Shown here: piece by piece, positions 13,315 through 24,358 of the stretch
How positions within the stretch are numbered: the first letter of the stretch is position 1
How the letters are laid out: each line of letters opens with the position of its first letter
DNA from: Amyelois transitella
Taxonomy: Eukaryota > Arthropoda > Insecta > Lepidoptera > Pyralidae
Length of the DNA stretch: 64,000 nucleotides
Direction of reading: 5' to 3'
Assembly (NCBI RefSeq): GCF_032362555.1
Contig: NC_083515.1
Coordinates: 4,561,001 to 4,625,000 of the forward strand
Notes under the pieces: generated by a model
What the model was told of the DNA's origin: nothing
Databases searched by the model: none
Seen by the model: the letters and a program-made list of their open reading frames with translations, nothing else
Made by a program: the position numbers and the translations under genes

Positions 13315-13850
13315 TGAAAATTATTGCCCGTTTTATTTACCCACTTATTTTAAGAAAACTACTAAACCACGTTATCGGACTTCTATCGTTTGCAATGTGT
13401 GAAATAATTTGGCATTTAGTATTATTATCATTGAAATAACCAACTTAATTAAAAGTTAATTATATTCGCCACTTGTTATTTTAACCTATAAATAACTATA
13501 AAATTGATGAACCAATTACATTGTTTCGTGCTGTGAAACCAAAAGAAATGACAAAAGATGTATTTAGTGGTATTTAAGATGTCATAGTAATGAACACACA
13601 TTTCGAATTCAAATTTGAACTTTCAATTTGATATAAAAGAGCATTGTGGTAGGTGAATTAATGAATAAATTAAACATATTTTATTATAGTTAAGATGTAC
13701 TCAAATACATATATGTATTTGAATTTATATGTCTTTCCACTCTGACAACTGAAACGAATCAACTATTTTTCTTAGTCGACACAACTTATTTGTTTGTCTG
13801 ATAGGATATTTTTTAATTCAAATTTATCCCCATTCGCACAACTTAAATGT

Positions 13851-14003
13851 TTAAATAATACAGGTATAAAACGCATACGTAACGTGCCTTTCTTTTATCT
13901 CAGACGTGAGTCGCTCGGTGATGACGGAACATTGTATCATGTTCTTAAAGTCCGAGATTAAAGGTGTGTTACGTGCGCGTTTAATACCTGTTTTATTTAT
14001 AAA
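13851..14003. mobile_element. palindromic MITE
   Basis: Two arms of about 50 bases (13851-13907 and 13951-14002) are imperfect inverted repeats. ACAGGTATAAAACGCATACG pairs with the complement of CGTGCGCGTTTAATACCTGT, around a loop of about 45 bases containing GAGTCGCTCGGTGATGACGG. It has no coding capacity. A related copy lies at 11870-11990. Confidence 0.7.
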
Positions 14004-14598
14004 TAGTATAATGCAACGCGAAAGTTTTAAATTTCTTAAAAGTACAGATCACCTTAAGTATCATATGTACAGCCATAAATTTACTTACTTTACTGTAGTG
14101 CATATTTTAACTACCGATTTGTCCCTCTAGTGTGACTACGGAATATTATCTGCGAAATAGGATGAAAATGTTGATGAAAGATTTAGTTATGAGAGCCATT
14201 AATCGTTATTGGGAAATAAACTGACGTTCTCTGGGGTGTAAGGCGTCACAAATGGGGACTCGACATGAATACATTAACATGAAATGAATTATTAAGGAAA
14301 ATTCCCTGTTAGTGGAATATTCCGTAACATAAAAGCCTTCTGTTAATGGCAATGGAAATATTACTTAAAAAAGTTATGTAAATTTAGCTAACTAAAGCAG
14401 ATTTTCGAGATTCATGTAAAAGATTTGTCTTTGAAGCAGTAGACTGGCAAAAATTGTCGACTTGTAAGTTTTCAATCCTATTGTAAAAGCTTTACTAATT
14501 CTTTTCCTAGTACATTGAAATATTTCTACCCCTATACGAAAAACAGATTACAAGGGATAAGAGACAGTTAAAAAGAAATAGACATAAAAATAAACAAA

Positions 14599-14604
14599 TT
14601 TATT
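14599..14604 (-). other. poly(A) signal of the CCDC96-like gene
   Basis: TTTATT on the plus strand (AATAAA on the minus strand), 32 bases past the TAA stop, predicting a very short 3' UTR. Confidence 0.55.
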
Positions 14605-14635
14605 AAACATCTAAAACATAATTTCATTAAACATT

Positions 14636-17600
14636 TTAATCAAAATTTAGAGTTGGCAGTACTTGTTCATTCTCGGTGGGTGTGCGTGGTTGCTGCATAC
14701 GTTTTCTGGCATCTCGAAGTTCTTTTGTGATTTTCGTTATTTGGTTTTGTAGTTCCACTTTCTTATTTCTCAGTATTTCAACCTTAATTCAAAAGAAACA
14801 TTTGTTTATGGAAGGTAATTCTTATGTCTTCCTTCTGGCTCTTGTCTCTTTTACATTCTTACTTCTCTGGAGAGGAGCCCAGGTTGCACCTATGACCAGG
14901 ATCCTAGATTTGGTAATTTACGTTTTTACACGTTGGATGTGGAGGTATTCTCACGATGTTTTCTCTCATCATCGAAAGCATCAGTTAACAATCAACAGTG
15001 ATTAGATAGAATAATATTTGAAAAATGAAATTTACCAACCTCATCGGTAGCATTTTCGAAATCTCTCAGTAGATCCTTTCTCGTCAAGAGGCCAGCCTTG
15101 ACACGCTCTGCTTCGAGCGACCATCGCAGTCTATCACGACGAGTCTGTAATTTTTTGTACAGTTTTTTTAATGTTTCTAAGAAAACTAAATTTCTTATTT
15201 GAGTTTTGAATTTAGGTGAAAAATATACTACTAATTAATCAAATATTCAGTAAAATTCCTTTTTTTATTTTGTTATCAGCAGAGGATGTTAGTTTGAATT
15301 CAAAACAAGATTTTAATTATTAAATACCAATAACAATTTGAAACGAAAGACTAGGAAGTCCAACTCAGATCGGCAAATCTCTTCGTCAAGAGTGCTATCA
15401 GTAACATACTTCTTTCCCCAAAAGTTAATACTATTTACTCGTTAGATTTTTTACCCGCTTAAAACTGGGTAACTATATAAATCTTGTATCGTACCTTGAC
15501 TTGTCCCAAATCTTCTCTAGCTCTTTGATATTCCATTTCAGCCTCACCTAGATCACACTCAGTGGTATCTATGACCTCATCAGTGTGATGCATTTTTTCC
15601 CTTATATGTGCCAACATTTGACTGTGTTCAGTGCATCTTCCACGATTTCTTATTAATTCATCTTCACGCTCTGTAACATGAAATTAACGTCAATTTAATA
15701 ACGTCAATATAAAGCGTAAAACGTTAAATCTTTTGCCAACCAACTTCTGATAATTAAGACTGTTAATTGCGTAAAAGGCTGCCACTGATGATTTGAGTAT
15801 TTAGGCATAAGAATACGGATGTACAAGTAGTATCCTGGTAATAGCATTGCTTCTCAAACAGATAAGGCGTTAGTGATGACTACAAAAATAAGATATAGCT
15901 ACTAAGGATTAGTAAGTACGTACAAATAATTAGTAAGTTTCTTCAGTTCCAATAAACCACTGAAGTAAGTTTGTAAAAAAATACAATTTAAAGACATTTC
16001 TTTTCAGGAATATAAAGTTAAGCAACGTTAAAACTGTACAGTGCCATAACATTGTAAACAGTTATTATTAATAATACAAATAATCTACAAGAACATCAAC
16101 TTACCTTCAATTTTGGTCGCAAAATTCTGGTAATCTATGAAGAGCTGCTCGTATTGCGCCACAAATAGTCCAGGGGCTATTTGTTCTAACTTCCGAACAA
16201 TAGCTTCTAATTCTGAGACGGCGTTTCTGATGCGTATGTAACGAAGACATAGTCCTGAAGCTTGTTCGGATTTACGTCTTTGCAGGATGAGGTAACGGTG
16301 AACTGTCTGGTATTTTAATGAAAATAGTTAAGCTATTAGGTGATGTCAAACAGCTGATGAAAATAGCTGTTTTAAATTATGACAATTCAGGTTTAGTAAG
16401 CAAGTCGTAAAGACTATGCTCATTGTTTTTCTGTTGTTCAAAAGGTTTTTATTCGTGAATTGTATTTAACGTTCTTACAAGAAATTTTAAATATAATTAT
16501 GGTCTTATAAAACTATGTATGTTAGGGGTAAAACGATTGCTAACTTTTTGCCATATTATTTCAAACCTTTTATTGGTTCAACTATACAAATTTGCTTTAA
16601 ATCATAAAAAATAAAACATTCCTTTACGCGGTCTAGAATTCTGAAATGGGGGCTCCGAAAAGCTGGGAATTCAACCATTAAAAGTCGAAACACGCAGGGA
16701 CGAGGCAAAATCTTGGTCTGGTCTTGTGGGTGATAAAACTGTTCATTGCGATGTCAGGCAAGCTATTTTATTTAATACTAGCTTTTCTTGGGGATCTATT
16801 CCAGTTTTAAAAAGTAGGTACTTCATTTTATTACTACTACACACTAGTTGTAATGAAGAATGTAAAATTCCGTTCCAATGTTTTAGGTAGCAACAACACA
16901 ACTACATCTTTTTTTTAAATTTTCTCTAGGTAACTACCGACATTATGTGTACTCGTTTAAAAAAAAAAAAATACACGTATAATATAAAAAATAATAAGCT
17001 CATTCCAGTATCCCTAAATAATAAAATATACTCGTTTATAAATCAAACGTAAAAGATGCTAACCTTATCAGCAATGGGCTTTCCTTTCTTTGAGTAGATA
17101 AGGCCCGTGCCAGTTGTCTTCTCTAAATGCTGTAGTTCCTCAAATTTTTCCTCGGCATGTTCCAGTCGGCTGCGATAATGCATATCCACTACGTGTAGTT
17201 TTGATTTTATCTGTATGTATATTATTTTCAATTAATAATTAAAGTTTCTTGGGATAGGTAATGTATGTATATCAGTAACCCTCCTATAGCTTTAGGAATT
17301 ATTCTGGTTATAATAGCCGAATAACTGTTTGCCAAAATTCTAGAGATATCGAAAATTCTTGCCTGATTTACAGACACAAGTCAACCACATAAAATGAGAG
17401 AGAAATGTTTTATTTTATTAATTCGTAATTAAGACATTATTGTGATTATTATGTCATTATTACTAGTAACAAAGACATTTCTATTATTTTGTTTACATAT
17501 AAATACAAGACTCACATCAGCCATTTCCCTTTCTTCCTTTTCTTTAAGTTCTTCGTAAGAAAATAACTTTTGTTGATATTTCTCTTCTAAATCAACAGCT

Positions 17601-19908
17601 CCCTCCAGTTGTTTTAACACATGGTCCATTTTGCGTTTTCTAAATTATAAACTTCATAAGTATAATTAAATCTGATGTAATAACAATCATTATAAAATTA
17701 TATAAATTAGAAATTGTTTCCCTTTTTTTAATATAGAATTTCGAATAGTTTCTAGTCAGTTTTTGGTATATTCGTATCTCAGCTTTATTACAACTTGATT
17801 CGTTACCAACACCTACATATATATCAATTTTGAAATAATATTAATTTCTTAACGCACACAAATTTTTCACCAATTCTGCATCTACACTGTTAATATTTCT
17901 GAAAATTTAATAATACTCAAGTCTTGGTTGTATAATAATTAACGTAGAAAGTTATTTAAATGCAACGACTTATTGAAACGAAGTTATACCCAAGGGAGAG
18001 GCCTTAATTTGTTGAGTGGTCGAGTCATTACGTCTATCTAGTTTAACGTAGCAATAAAAGCTTGTCTTTTTGAAATCGGATCTAGTTGTATTTTTAATTT
18101 ATTTAAAAACTTGTGTTTAAAGACAAAAGTGTTTCGTCTACACCAATCTACTAAATGCTTTTAAACTGGTATTTTTCTGTGAGGAAAAAAACATAAGATG
18201 TAACAGCTGTATCTTTAAGCTTCCAAAGATCAAAGAAATTTTCTTAAGGCGCCGCTGCACTTTTTATTTCTATAAATATTTTGCAGATACAATACAGTAG
18301 ACAATTATTGGTTAAGATAGAGTACCAATTTTCAACAGCTAATTTATAATTGTACCCGCCTTCTTTTAAATGCCAATTGGCTCTTAACCGGCCTCCTTTG
18401 AGTATGTAATTCAGTTTCATTCGCTATAAATGCCGACATTGCACAACAATGCCTCCATATCATCTTTCTTTTGGCAGATACAATAGCACTGAATGCTATC
18501 TAAAAATCTTTGCGCAATATTTCAAATATATCTTAGGTTATATTCACTAGCAATAATTTCTTAAGAATAGAATAGATTTTTTTTTCAAAATTGAATACAT
18601 CACTTATTGACATCACATAACTTAATATCTTTCGCCAAAAATCTACACGGCAGCATTTTAACCGGACGTCAATTTACAAATATAGATAAAATATTTATTT
18701 TACCACATTCATATTTTCAGATCGTCCACTTGATTTTACTATTTATAGTAGTTATATAGGTACTTACTTGTAATATTCCGCTAGTCGTCGATGTAGAATA
18801 TTATTTTTGAGTTGCAACTGCTGCTTGTCGAATGTTAGATCCCGATGCGCCTGAAGGTACTCTTCTCTGCTGACAGTGATGGCAGCTGTCCCCACTCCTT
18901 TTCCTATTTGGTCTTCCGCATCGTCATTGTCCTCTTGGACACTAACTGGATTTGATCAAAAATTTCAGTATCTATAATCTTAACATTTGTAAGAGGACAC
19001 TGAGTGACTGACGTATGAACTGATGATGAACAAATGACAGCCCAAACCGATGGGTCTTGATATTTGAAATGTATCTTCCTTGTGTGATATGCACTCTGCA
19101 TTTAAAACGGCTTTATAGGAATTACCGCAGGGATTAAAACTAGAAGCTATATAAATAATTAGATAAATCTGACTACTATTATTTTTTGCGTGAAACTATA
19201 CGTACCACTAGAAGCACTTGATCCATTATCTAATTCTTCTTTACTTTCTTTCGATTTCTTTTTGGTTATCTTTTTACTAGATTTCTTTTTTAAATTCTGA
19301 AAGTAAAAAAAAACCTTTAAACGGTCCATTTCATTTGTATAAGTTCAAAATTACGTGATAAACATGAATGGCGATATGATAAATGAATTCATTATATAAG
19401 TCCACTGTAACTTTAAAACACCGTTAGTTTAAAATAAAAATAAGATTGAAGTAGGTAAGAGATCTGTAACGATGGCTTGAAGTTTAATGCTAAAAAACAA
19501 AAATTATTTATGTTTTCATAAGGGAACCTATTTTTTTTTTTTCATTTATAGGTCCCTGTTATTATAGGTACAAATTTTGATATCAGCATTACAAAACCTT
19601 TATTTAACTACTCTAATTTAAAATTTAATATCAAACACACATAGCCAAAACAGTCATGCAACGCTCATCGCAGACGCCATTAAATTTATTCTTGTAGTTG
19701 TATAATCCCAAGACAATTACCGTTCAAACAGAAAATAAGCTCGGTTGAATTCTCAAGGGTATCCTTTCGTGGAACTGAAGTACAAAAGTAAAGAATGATA
19801 TCATTTCGTGTGTTTCGTGCTTTCATGATAACTTGGGGCGCGGCTGCATGACATGGGGCACATTAATTAAATTGTGGGGTTGAATTACCATACCTTAGAC
19901 TCGGCCAT
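14636..19908 (-). CDS. CCDC96/CFAP184-like axonemal coiled-coil protein, complete
   Basis: Nine coding exons (plus-strand coordinates): 19894-19908, 19206-19296, 18768-18945, 17516-17639, 17064-17210, 16105-16306, 15495-15670, 15040-15144, 14636-14782. They close in phase to 394 aa. The first 35 residues are Lys/Ser-rich (MAESK, then NLKKKSSKK); the rest is almost continuous charged coiled coil. The segment LKNNILHRRLAEYYKKRK and the later LLRDFENATDEVEILRNKK are the places I would align with the CCDC96/CCDC113 coiled-coil domain (DUF4201); the RLAEY-KK and LLRDFE pieces favour CCDC96 over CCDC113. In ciliates and vertebrates CCDC96 and CCDC113 form an axonemal complex near the radial spokes, so sperm flagellum and chordotonal cilia are the expected sites. 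An in-frame TGA ten codon-bases upstream in the same exon (acceptor at 19922-19923) supports this ATG. Vertebrate CCDC96 is longer at the N-terminus; see the exon at 20585. Confidence 0.85.
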
Positions 19909-20006
19909 GTCGCGTGATCAGCTGAAATCACCAAGTTATTGATCTGTACAAGGTTAGGAAATTATTTTATTCCATTATCTGCGCAACATGAAAAAGTCGC
20001 GGGCCC

Positions 20007-20020
20007 GTTTCTATAGTAAC
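20007..20020 (-). promoter_or_regulatory. RFX X-box upstream of the CCDC96-like gene
   Basis: On the gene's strand the site reads GTTACTATAGAAAC: half-sites GTTACT and AGAAAC separated by AT. This fits the published X-box form RYYNYY-N(1-3)-RRNRAC at every position, and also the stricter fly form RYYVYY / RRHRAC. It begins 98 bases upstream of the ATG, the usual position for RFX-driven ciliary genes in nematodes and flies. RFX factors activate genes for cilium assembly, which agrees with the identity of the gene. Confidence 0.72.
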
Positions 20021-20283
20021 TGTTTAAACGTCTATCGAACGCTTTTTCTTTGATGTTTTCCGGTTCTTGTAATGAGGTTTTGTACATTAGTAAGGATAAT
20101 TACCTTGGACTTGCCTGGGATCAATTATATTCCTCTGAGTTTTTTCTAAATTAGATTGTACTTTTTTTCTCCTATTTTTTTATCATTTCATTGTAATAGG
20201 TCTTTTGATTGTTAAAATATTTCATAAGATTTTTTAGGCTCAATATGTTGATATGTCTAGGTGTATCCATTTGTGCCCAGGTA

Positions 20284-20402
20284 GATCCGAGATATCCTGG
20301 GTTGATGTTGCGAATGGTCATATGCGAGCCAGTGAACATGGGGATGCCGAAGACAGGGCAAAGTGGAAAGAGTTAAGTCAGAAAGCGGACTTCGGGCCCT
20401 GA
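20284..20402 (+). pseudogene. relic of a LINE reverse-transcriptase ORF end
   Basis: A plus-strand frame ends DAEDRAKWKELSQKAD, then FGP and TGA at 20400-20402. This resembles the extreme C-terminus of lepidopteran RTE/CR1-type non-LTR reverse transcriptases (…DAKDRAKWRRLSRKAD-like endings). Only this tail is intact; upstream it decays. Confidence 0.5.
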
Positions 20403-20584
20403 AGCATTATTCCTTTCTCATCTTTGCGCAAACGTAGAGTTAGCTGTAGAAAAAAATAAGGGAGTTTGGTAAATCAGAAATTTTATTTTTCAGACAGACG
20501 CTTCATGCTGAGTGCTAGTTAATCCTTAATGCTCGGTTCATTAGCATGCCTGGCCTATCTCACCAGTTTTTTTAGGACACTCAC

Positions 20585-20662
20585 CTCTGTTGACGTTGGC
20601 AGTGTCACTGGCTCCATCTGGGAAGCTGCCAGACTGTCGACAATGCGATCTCGAAATAACCG
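20585..20662 (-). CDS. candidate upstream (alternative) exon, probably of the CCDC96-like gene
   Basis: Bounded on the minus strand by TTTTTGTTAG at the acceptor and GAG|GTGAGT at the donor. The 78 bases are open in phase 0-0 and read RLFRDRIVDSLAASQ then MEPVTLPTSTE. Phase 0 at its end fits directly onto the second exon of the CCDC96-like gene (19296, NLKKK), giving an alternative start MEPVTLPTSTE in place of MAESK. It cannot join the 19894-19921 exon in frame, because that exon has an in-frame stop before its ATG; there it would be untranslated leader. It could also belong to another gene. Confidence 0.4.
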
Positions 20663-21559
20663 CTAACAAAAAGTGAAAACGAGATTTTTACGTTCTCTAA
20701 TGTTGAGTTTGAGGTTGGGTCATTGTTTGTTGGTAGTCTTCTTTTGATTTATGTTTTATCAAATACTGTAAAAAATGTTCGACTTGCAACTTTGGTTCTA
20801 AATTATTTCACTGATATGGTGAATAAGAACAGTATTGATTAAAAGAATAATATAAAAAAAACAAGACTTATCATTCTTATTAAAAGATCCCTTCAAAAGT
20901 ATGACAAAAGTATTTTATAAGGTTGGTGTAAAAATTATAAAATATTATTTAATAATTTTGGGAAGAAAAAAAAACTAATTACAACGTTAACAAAACTAGG
21001 TCACACTTTTTTAAACTCATAGTTAGCACACGTTATTTTGAGATGATGTACCTTTAAAATTTGACTGGAAAAATATTATTTTGTATATTGGTTTGCTTTT
21101 AAATCTTTTTTTTTTTTTTTGTAAAGATAAAATAAGTAGGGTTATTTATATAGGGATAATTTCAATGATAAAAAAGACAAATATTGCATTATCTATTATA
21201 AGTATGTAAATTTGTTCAAAATAAAATGTATTCAACTTATTTAATTGTTTGAAGAAAACAAAGCCAATATTAAAGTTCAAGATTTTATTCGATAAAAAAG
21301 ATTATAAATAGTTAGAACGTACATAACATCAATACACACGATAACGCAAGTATATCATTGGAATAAACGTACCATCTGGTTTATTTTGCCATTAAAATGA
21401 GGTTTTATAATTTATATTTACAGGAATCACTTAAAAGTGTGTTTAAATGGCAGGCCACACGACTTATACATACATATATAGCGAAACGCCACATACAGTT
21501 TGTTTTATATACCTAATATAAGTTATATAATATTAATTGTTCCTAATTCTAAGGAATCA

Positions 21560-21780
21560 AGCGCTGTGGTTTTCAAAGCGAGAGATGTAGCAAGTGAGCC
21601 AGCGAAACATCGCGGCAGCTAGCGCCGCTCACTATATGTAGAGCAAGCAAGATGGTAACGCTCGCTCGATCGCTCATAGCTATGTAATATTATACTTGGC
21701 TATATGAAGCAAAGTATGCAGAGAGGTGAAACGATATTCTCGCTCGTTGGCGGTGTAGGCTGTCCTATATGTTGCTTGAC
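21560..21780. other. GC-richer block of unknown nature
   Basis: Stands out from AT-rich surroundings (GCGGCAGCTAGCGCCGCTCA, CGCTCGCTCGATCGCTC). All six frames carry stops and I see no splice-bounded exon. It could be an old element or a promoter. Nothing assigns it to a gene. Confidence 0.3.
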
Positions 21781-23769
21781 ATTAAAATCGGTTTCAGCGA
21801 AACAGCTTAAATGTAAGTATACAACTTTGTCACTGGTCGTGTTTGGTCAGACATAAATTCTTCACCAATGGCAAAACAAACAGTAGTTAACTTAGTTATA
21901 ATTTATGCTTATTTGTATGACTAGAACCATTGCTGAATAAAATATTTTAGCATGATTATAAGTCGGGCAGCACAAACACTCGAAACAATCAGATTTTGGC
22001 TTCATTATATTATACCTACTATATTTTGAGGCTTTGTGCTAGTAGATAACTATATATTAGTTTTACAAGTGATATAAGAGAGTATATAATAAATGAAAAT
22101 ATTTTTTTACAAAGATAAATCATCGTTGTAATTAGACCGTTATACTTGTATTTTCTCAAAGCTAAATTAGTACCAATTAAACTATTAGTACAAAGCCTAA
22201 AATAAATTTAACTCTAGAAACATAGACCGCTTATACTTCATTACTTACTGAATTTTTTTATGCCAAAGAAAAGCCATTTCTTTAGTAGTCTTAAATTTAT
22301 ACAATTTATATCCGATACAGGTCCCAAGCAGTTCATAAAATATCTATTTCATTTAACTGGGCTATTTTCTTACGCCTTAAATGGCAAGTTATAATTTGAT
22401 TATTTTGATAGATCTGAATCATAATAAACTGGAAACATTTTCTTATAGAATAAGATTACATAATGCGTACACGATTATAAATGAATTAATCAAAAACGTA
22501 ACGCATATTTAAAATGGTACCTCAAGGTACTGAAAATACTTTTAGACGCACAAAGCGTAAATGTGTGCATTCGACAGTTATAATATCTCGTAAAGAAAAA
22601 TACGTACATACCTTTATTTTTGTTCCTATAAAAACCAGACTCCACCTTATTAATGTTAAAGATGCATTACGTAACTATTAAAGTATAGAAAACTTTTCAA
22701 TAGCTTACTATTTTTCAGTCGATAAAAATCGATTATTAGCAAAAAGTTGTAATTATGAATCTACGCCAAACTAACTTTCGAGTTGAACGCGAGTAAGCGA
22801 ATTTTTAATAAACTTAGTCTTACACGTATAACATTCACGGATATTTTAAGCTGTTATTAATACAACGATTTCGCGATGTCAAAATATGATAGTAACACAG
22901 AAATTGGATTAATAGTACCTATATTATTACGATTTCATGTAATGGTTCAACCATTTTAAGGACGATAGACGATAGAAATATACAAAATTAATAATTTGAA
23001 TCGAAATATTTACTGCGATATAGCATTTTAATTTCATTAACTCTTAAAAAATAAAAATGTCTTTGAACATTAAAAATATCTTTTATATTCAAAGACATTT
23101 TCTGACGCCAGAAAATATCTAAGATAGAAAATGATTTTCTGATAACTTTTAATGTATCCATATTTTGTTTGTTACCTCTTTACAACTAAACCATGGAACT
23201 AATCTTCAAGAATTTTTGCATACTGTATGGAATACGGAAGCGAACATAGAATACTCTTGGTCTTAGCTGTTTATCGACACTCATATATAGCAAGATAAAT
23301 ACTCGGCGCTATGACCTCTCTAGAGAGGTAAGGACTAACGCCAGGAGGATGATAATAGTATTGTTGTATGTTCCATAACATAAAAAAGAACATTGAAGTT
23401 CTTAAATGTTTATGATTTATTTTTTGGGTTGTCGAAAATCGTTGACTTCTTTCGCCCGCTCAATTGGCTTATGTCCAGTTGTGAAGACTAGAACCCATAT
23501 TCCAGTTTTTCTTTTTCATTGCGCCGTCTTAGTCATATGGTTTAAATATCCACAATCCATGTTTTAGTTACTATATTTATCTTACATCTATTCCAAATAA
23601 TTTAATCTACTGCAAGTCAATGGCCACCTCTAATGTGTTTCTCATAAATGCCCTTAGGCCACTAGGCGTTTTCTATTATAATTAGATGATTATTAGCCAT
23701 TTTAAGCCAAAGCCGTTCATTTACTTTCACGATTTTCTCGCGTTTCCTTGTTAAACATTTGTTGTATGA

Positions 23770-23965
23770 GTGCGCTTGTCCGTGACACAGTAGGTCTTCC
23801 CTATTCTGAAGTTTTTTTCTTTTCTAAGGAACCTTTTCTGTTTGACCTCAGTCTTGGATATTTAATTATATAAGTATTTACTATTAATATAGTATCGTTG
23901 AGTCAGGTTAAAATAATCTGTATAATTTGTCCCATACAGGTATTTTAATAAATATATTTAAATAG
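23770..23965 (+). repeat. degenerate tRNA-headed SINE
   Basis: The tail blocks CTTGGATATTTAATTATATA, AGTATCGTTGAGTCAG and TTTGTCCCATACAGGTATTT are recognisable. The head is eroded. Confidence 0.5.
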
Positions 23966-24274
23966 AACTGAACGTATTAGTAATGAGATAACACTAAAAA
24001 TAAATATCGCAATAAATATCTAATATATGTTATCAACTGTCATTGTAAAAGAGCCTTATAGCTAGTTCAGTCAACAACATTATACAATGAAGCATGAATC
24101 AATAAAAAACCATTTGCATAGCGACGTTAAGTATTTTCCTAGCTACCAATTAATAAAGAGAAATTGTCCGAACAGCTTGTAAATATCTGAAAATTAACAA
24201 ATCACTCGAGAGATATAGCTGCTCATACCTGTTTTTGTATATTTGGAAGACATGAACACATTTCTATGTAGATA

Positions 24275-24280
24275 TTTATT
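24275..24280 (-). other. poly(A) signal of the claudin-like gene
   Basis: TTTATT on the plus strand, 78 bases past the TGA stop at 24359-24361. Confidence 0.5.
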
Positions 24281-24358
24281 GGTCATTTGAGCATTGTTCA
24301 GTAAAGAGTTGCGAAAGATCCCTTTGAGAAGCTTCAGGGATGCGGCCATCTTGTGACG

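Larger units (their letters stand above)
12749..14635. other. SLC17-like 3' UTR and convergent intergenic spacer
   Basis: From the SLC17-like stop to about 13330 this is probably its 3' UTR. The remainder separates two convergent genes. It contains a palindromic MITE (13851-14003) and the poly(A) signal of the minus-strand coiled-coil gene, and no further exon that I can see. Confidence 0.6.
19909..24358. other. spacer between the CCDC96-like and claudin-like genes
   Basis: AT-rich. It holds the X-box (20007-20020), a candidate upstream exon (20585-20662), a LINE ORF tail (about 20284-20402), a GC-richer block (21560-21780), degenerate SINE copies (23305-23350, 23770-23965) and the poly(A) signal of the next gene. 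I see no other exon. Confidence 0.55.
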
